In this document: piece after piece, positions 62,994 through 64,000 of the stretch | Position numbering within the stretch: the stretch's first letter is position 1 | Layout of the letters: every line of letters starts with the position of its first letter | NCBI GenBank assembly: GCA_028279885.1 | Contig: JANQMX010000054.1 | Location: forward strand, 1-64,000 | Source: Rhodovibrionaceae bacterium | GTDB lineage: Bacteria; Pseudomonadota; Alphaproteobacteria; Kiloniellales; DSM-21159 | Reading direction: 5' to 3' | DNA: 64,000 bases | The notes under the pieces: model-generated | What the model was told of the DNA's origin: nothing | The model's input: only the letters and a program-made list of their open reading frames with translations | Database searches by the model: none | Made by a program: the position numbers and the translations under genes

Positions 62994-64000
62994 CTATCTG
63001 CACATCGAAGTCCCCGCGATGGCTTGGCGGACTGTTTGAAAAATCGCTCCCAGCTCATCTTTCGGAATACCTCCGAAAGCGAGCCGCAACGCCTGTGGGA
63101 CTGCGACGGTGGTTGCAAAAGGCTCTGCACCGCATGCCGAGATGCCGCGTTCCTTCAAGCGCGTGACGATTGGTTCGGCCCGAACACCCTTTTCAAGCGG
63201 CAACCAAGCAAACCCCGCGTTGCGATGCGACAGGATGGACGACCCGCCCAACGCGGTTCGGCAGAGCCGCTGGCGCTCTGTACCGTCCCGTCTCCGGCTC
63301 TTTTCGGAGTTCTCCAGAGTGCCATCCTCTATCCAGCCCGTGATCAGACCGGAAATCAGCGCCGGGGCGTTCCAGGTCGTTGCTCTGATCGCCTCAAGCA
63401 GTCTGTCGATTTGGATCGCGGGGGCGATCACATAGCCAAGACGCAGCCCTGTCGCGAGGCTCTTGGAAAAGCTCCCCACATGGACCGTTCGCTCCGGCGC
63501 AAGGGAGACGAGGCTTGGCGGCGGGTCCGGCTCCAAAAAAGCGTAGGCAGCGTCCTCGATGATCAGCAGGTCATGCTTTCGCGCGATCTCGATCAGGTGC
63601 AGGCGTGTCGCTTCGTCCATGACCGCACCCAAAGGGTTATGGACAGTCGGCATCAGATAGAGTGCCTGCAGCTTGCGCGCACGGCACTGCCGTTCAAGAT
63701 CGTCAGGGTCCATGACGCCGCCCTGACCCTCCACCGGAATGAGATCGAGACCCTGCAGCGCGGCGAGCGACTTGAAGCCGGGATAGGTCAGGGTGTCGGT
63801 CGCCACACCGTCCCCGCGTTGCAAGAGCCCGAGCGCGATGATCGCCAGTCCGTGCTGACCGCCGGAGGTGACGAGAAGGCATTCGGGGTCAATCGGACCA
63901 AGACGTGAGGCAAGGCTCTCGGCAATGATGCGGCGTTCATGCGTCCGCCCGCCGTGGGGTTGGTAGCGCAGCATCGCCTCAAGGTCGCCCGCCGCAGCAA
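62994..64000 (-). CDS. MocR-type aminotransferase-domain protein (partial, 5' end outside window)
   Basis: The frame stays open to the right edge, so at least 335 codons are present and the N-terminus is missing. What is visible is a fold-type I aminotransferase domain: VTSGGQHGLAIIALGLLQ, MPTVHNPLGAVMDEATR, EDAAYAFLEPD, and the PLP lysine in GSFSKSLATGLRLGYV. The order fits the C-terminal part of a MocR regulator or a PLP aminotransferase of that type; which of the two depends on the missing end. It is convergent with dnaE2 across 140 bases without a gene. Confidence 0.82.
   Translation of the reverse strand, partial: AAAGDLEAMLRYQPHGGRTHERRIIAESLASRLGPIDPECLLVTSGGQHGLAIIALGLLQRGDGVATDTLTYPGFKSLAALQGLDLIPVEGQGGVMDPDDLERQCRARKLQALYLMPTVHNPLGAVMDEATRLHLIEIARKHDLLIIEDAAYAFLEPDPPPSLVSLAPERTVHVGSFSKSLATGLRLGYVIAPAIQIDRLLEAIRATTWNAPALISGLITGWIEDGTLENSEKSRRRDGTERQRLCRTALGGSSILSHRNAGFAWLPLEKGVRAEPIVTRLKERGISACGAEPFATTVAVPQALRLAFGGIPKDELGAIFQTVRQAIAGTSMCR

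Overview
The window is high-GC DNA (roughly 60-65% by eye), densely coded on both strands, and reads as an alphaproteobacterial chromosome, most likely from the Rhodospirillales/Kiloniellales side. Support: the linkages carB-greA and lrp-trxB-lsrB-like; an imuA-imuB-dnaE2 mutagenesis operon behind a GAAC-N7-GAAC LexA site; a TolA-type C-terminal domain of the alphaproteobacterial sort; a TAXI-type TRAP system; and an Irr/ICE-like box in front of dps. Genus assignment is inference. I see no CRISPR array, insertion sequence, integrase or prophage. The gene at each end is cut by the window edge.

Layout. 1-6.5 kb: pyrimidine/arginine carbamoyl phosphate (carB, partial), transcription fidelity (greA), an Lrp-type regulator divergent from thioredoxin reductase, an unassigned heme-oxygenase-fold diiron-type protein, and an LsrB-like LysR regulator. 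6.5-6.9 kb: a gene-free, dyad-rich stretch ending in a strong intrinsic terminator, a candidate non-coding RNA. 7-9.5 kb: msrP, dps with an ICE-like box, and a hydratase. 9.5-15.6 kb: an EF-G-like GTPase, a methionine-gamma-lyase-like PLP enzyme, an arginine-deiminase-superfamily enzyme, and a GNAT + FMN-binding pair divergent from a MocR regulator. 17-24 kb: yciB, panE, threonine aldolase, a ribbon-helix-helix protein, a glyoxalase-fold protein, a Tat-exported subunit with its GMC oxidoreductase, and aspartate aminotransferase. 24-31.5 kb: a LonC-like protease, an orphan TolA-like envelope protein beside a secreted protein with two Cys repeats, ETF-ubiquinone oxidoreductase, and RNase T2. 31.5-39.5 kb: a cold-shock protein, a TPR protein with ispE, tRNA-Gln, a MscS channel, an Asp/Glu-racemase-like enzyme, an IPMDH-like dehydrogenase with an ABM protein, a His-rich secreted protein and a YHS protein. 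39.5-48 kb: AraC and LysR regulators, a four-gene sugar/glycerol-phosphate-type ABC importer with a GpdQ-like phosphodiesterase, a cysteine hydrolase and a DUF1127-like peptide. 48-55 kb: a co-directional catabolic block (class III aminotransferase, beta-keto acid cleavage enzyme, TAXI receptor, fused TRAP permease, UspA). 55-64 kb: a pseudo-receiver GGDEF-EAL protein, the SOS mutasome operon, and a partial MocR-type gene.

How the genes work together. The strongest functional units are: (i) aminotransferase - BKACE - TAXI/TRAP - Usp, consistent with uptake of an amino acid, transamination to a beta-keto acid and acetyl-CoA-dependent cleavage; (ii) the LexA-controlled imuA-imuB-dnaE2 translesion system; (iii) a LysR-controlled ABC importer with a phosphodiesterase; (iv) oxidative-stress and iron genes (trxB, lsrB-like, msrP, dps). 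No single locus is an obviously new defence or mobile system. The best candidates for something undescribed are the 6.5-6.9 kb RNA locus, the TolA-like/Cys-repeat envelope pair, the TRAP-BKACE module and the stand-alone heme-oxygenase-fold enzyme.
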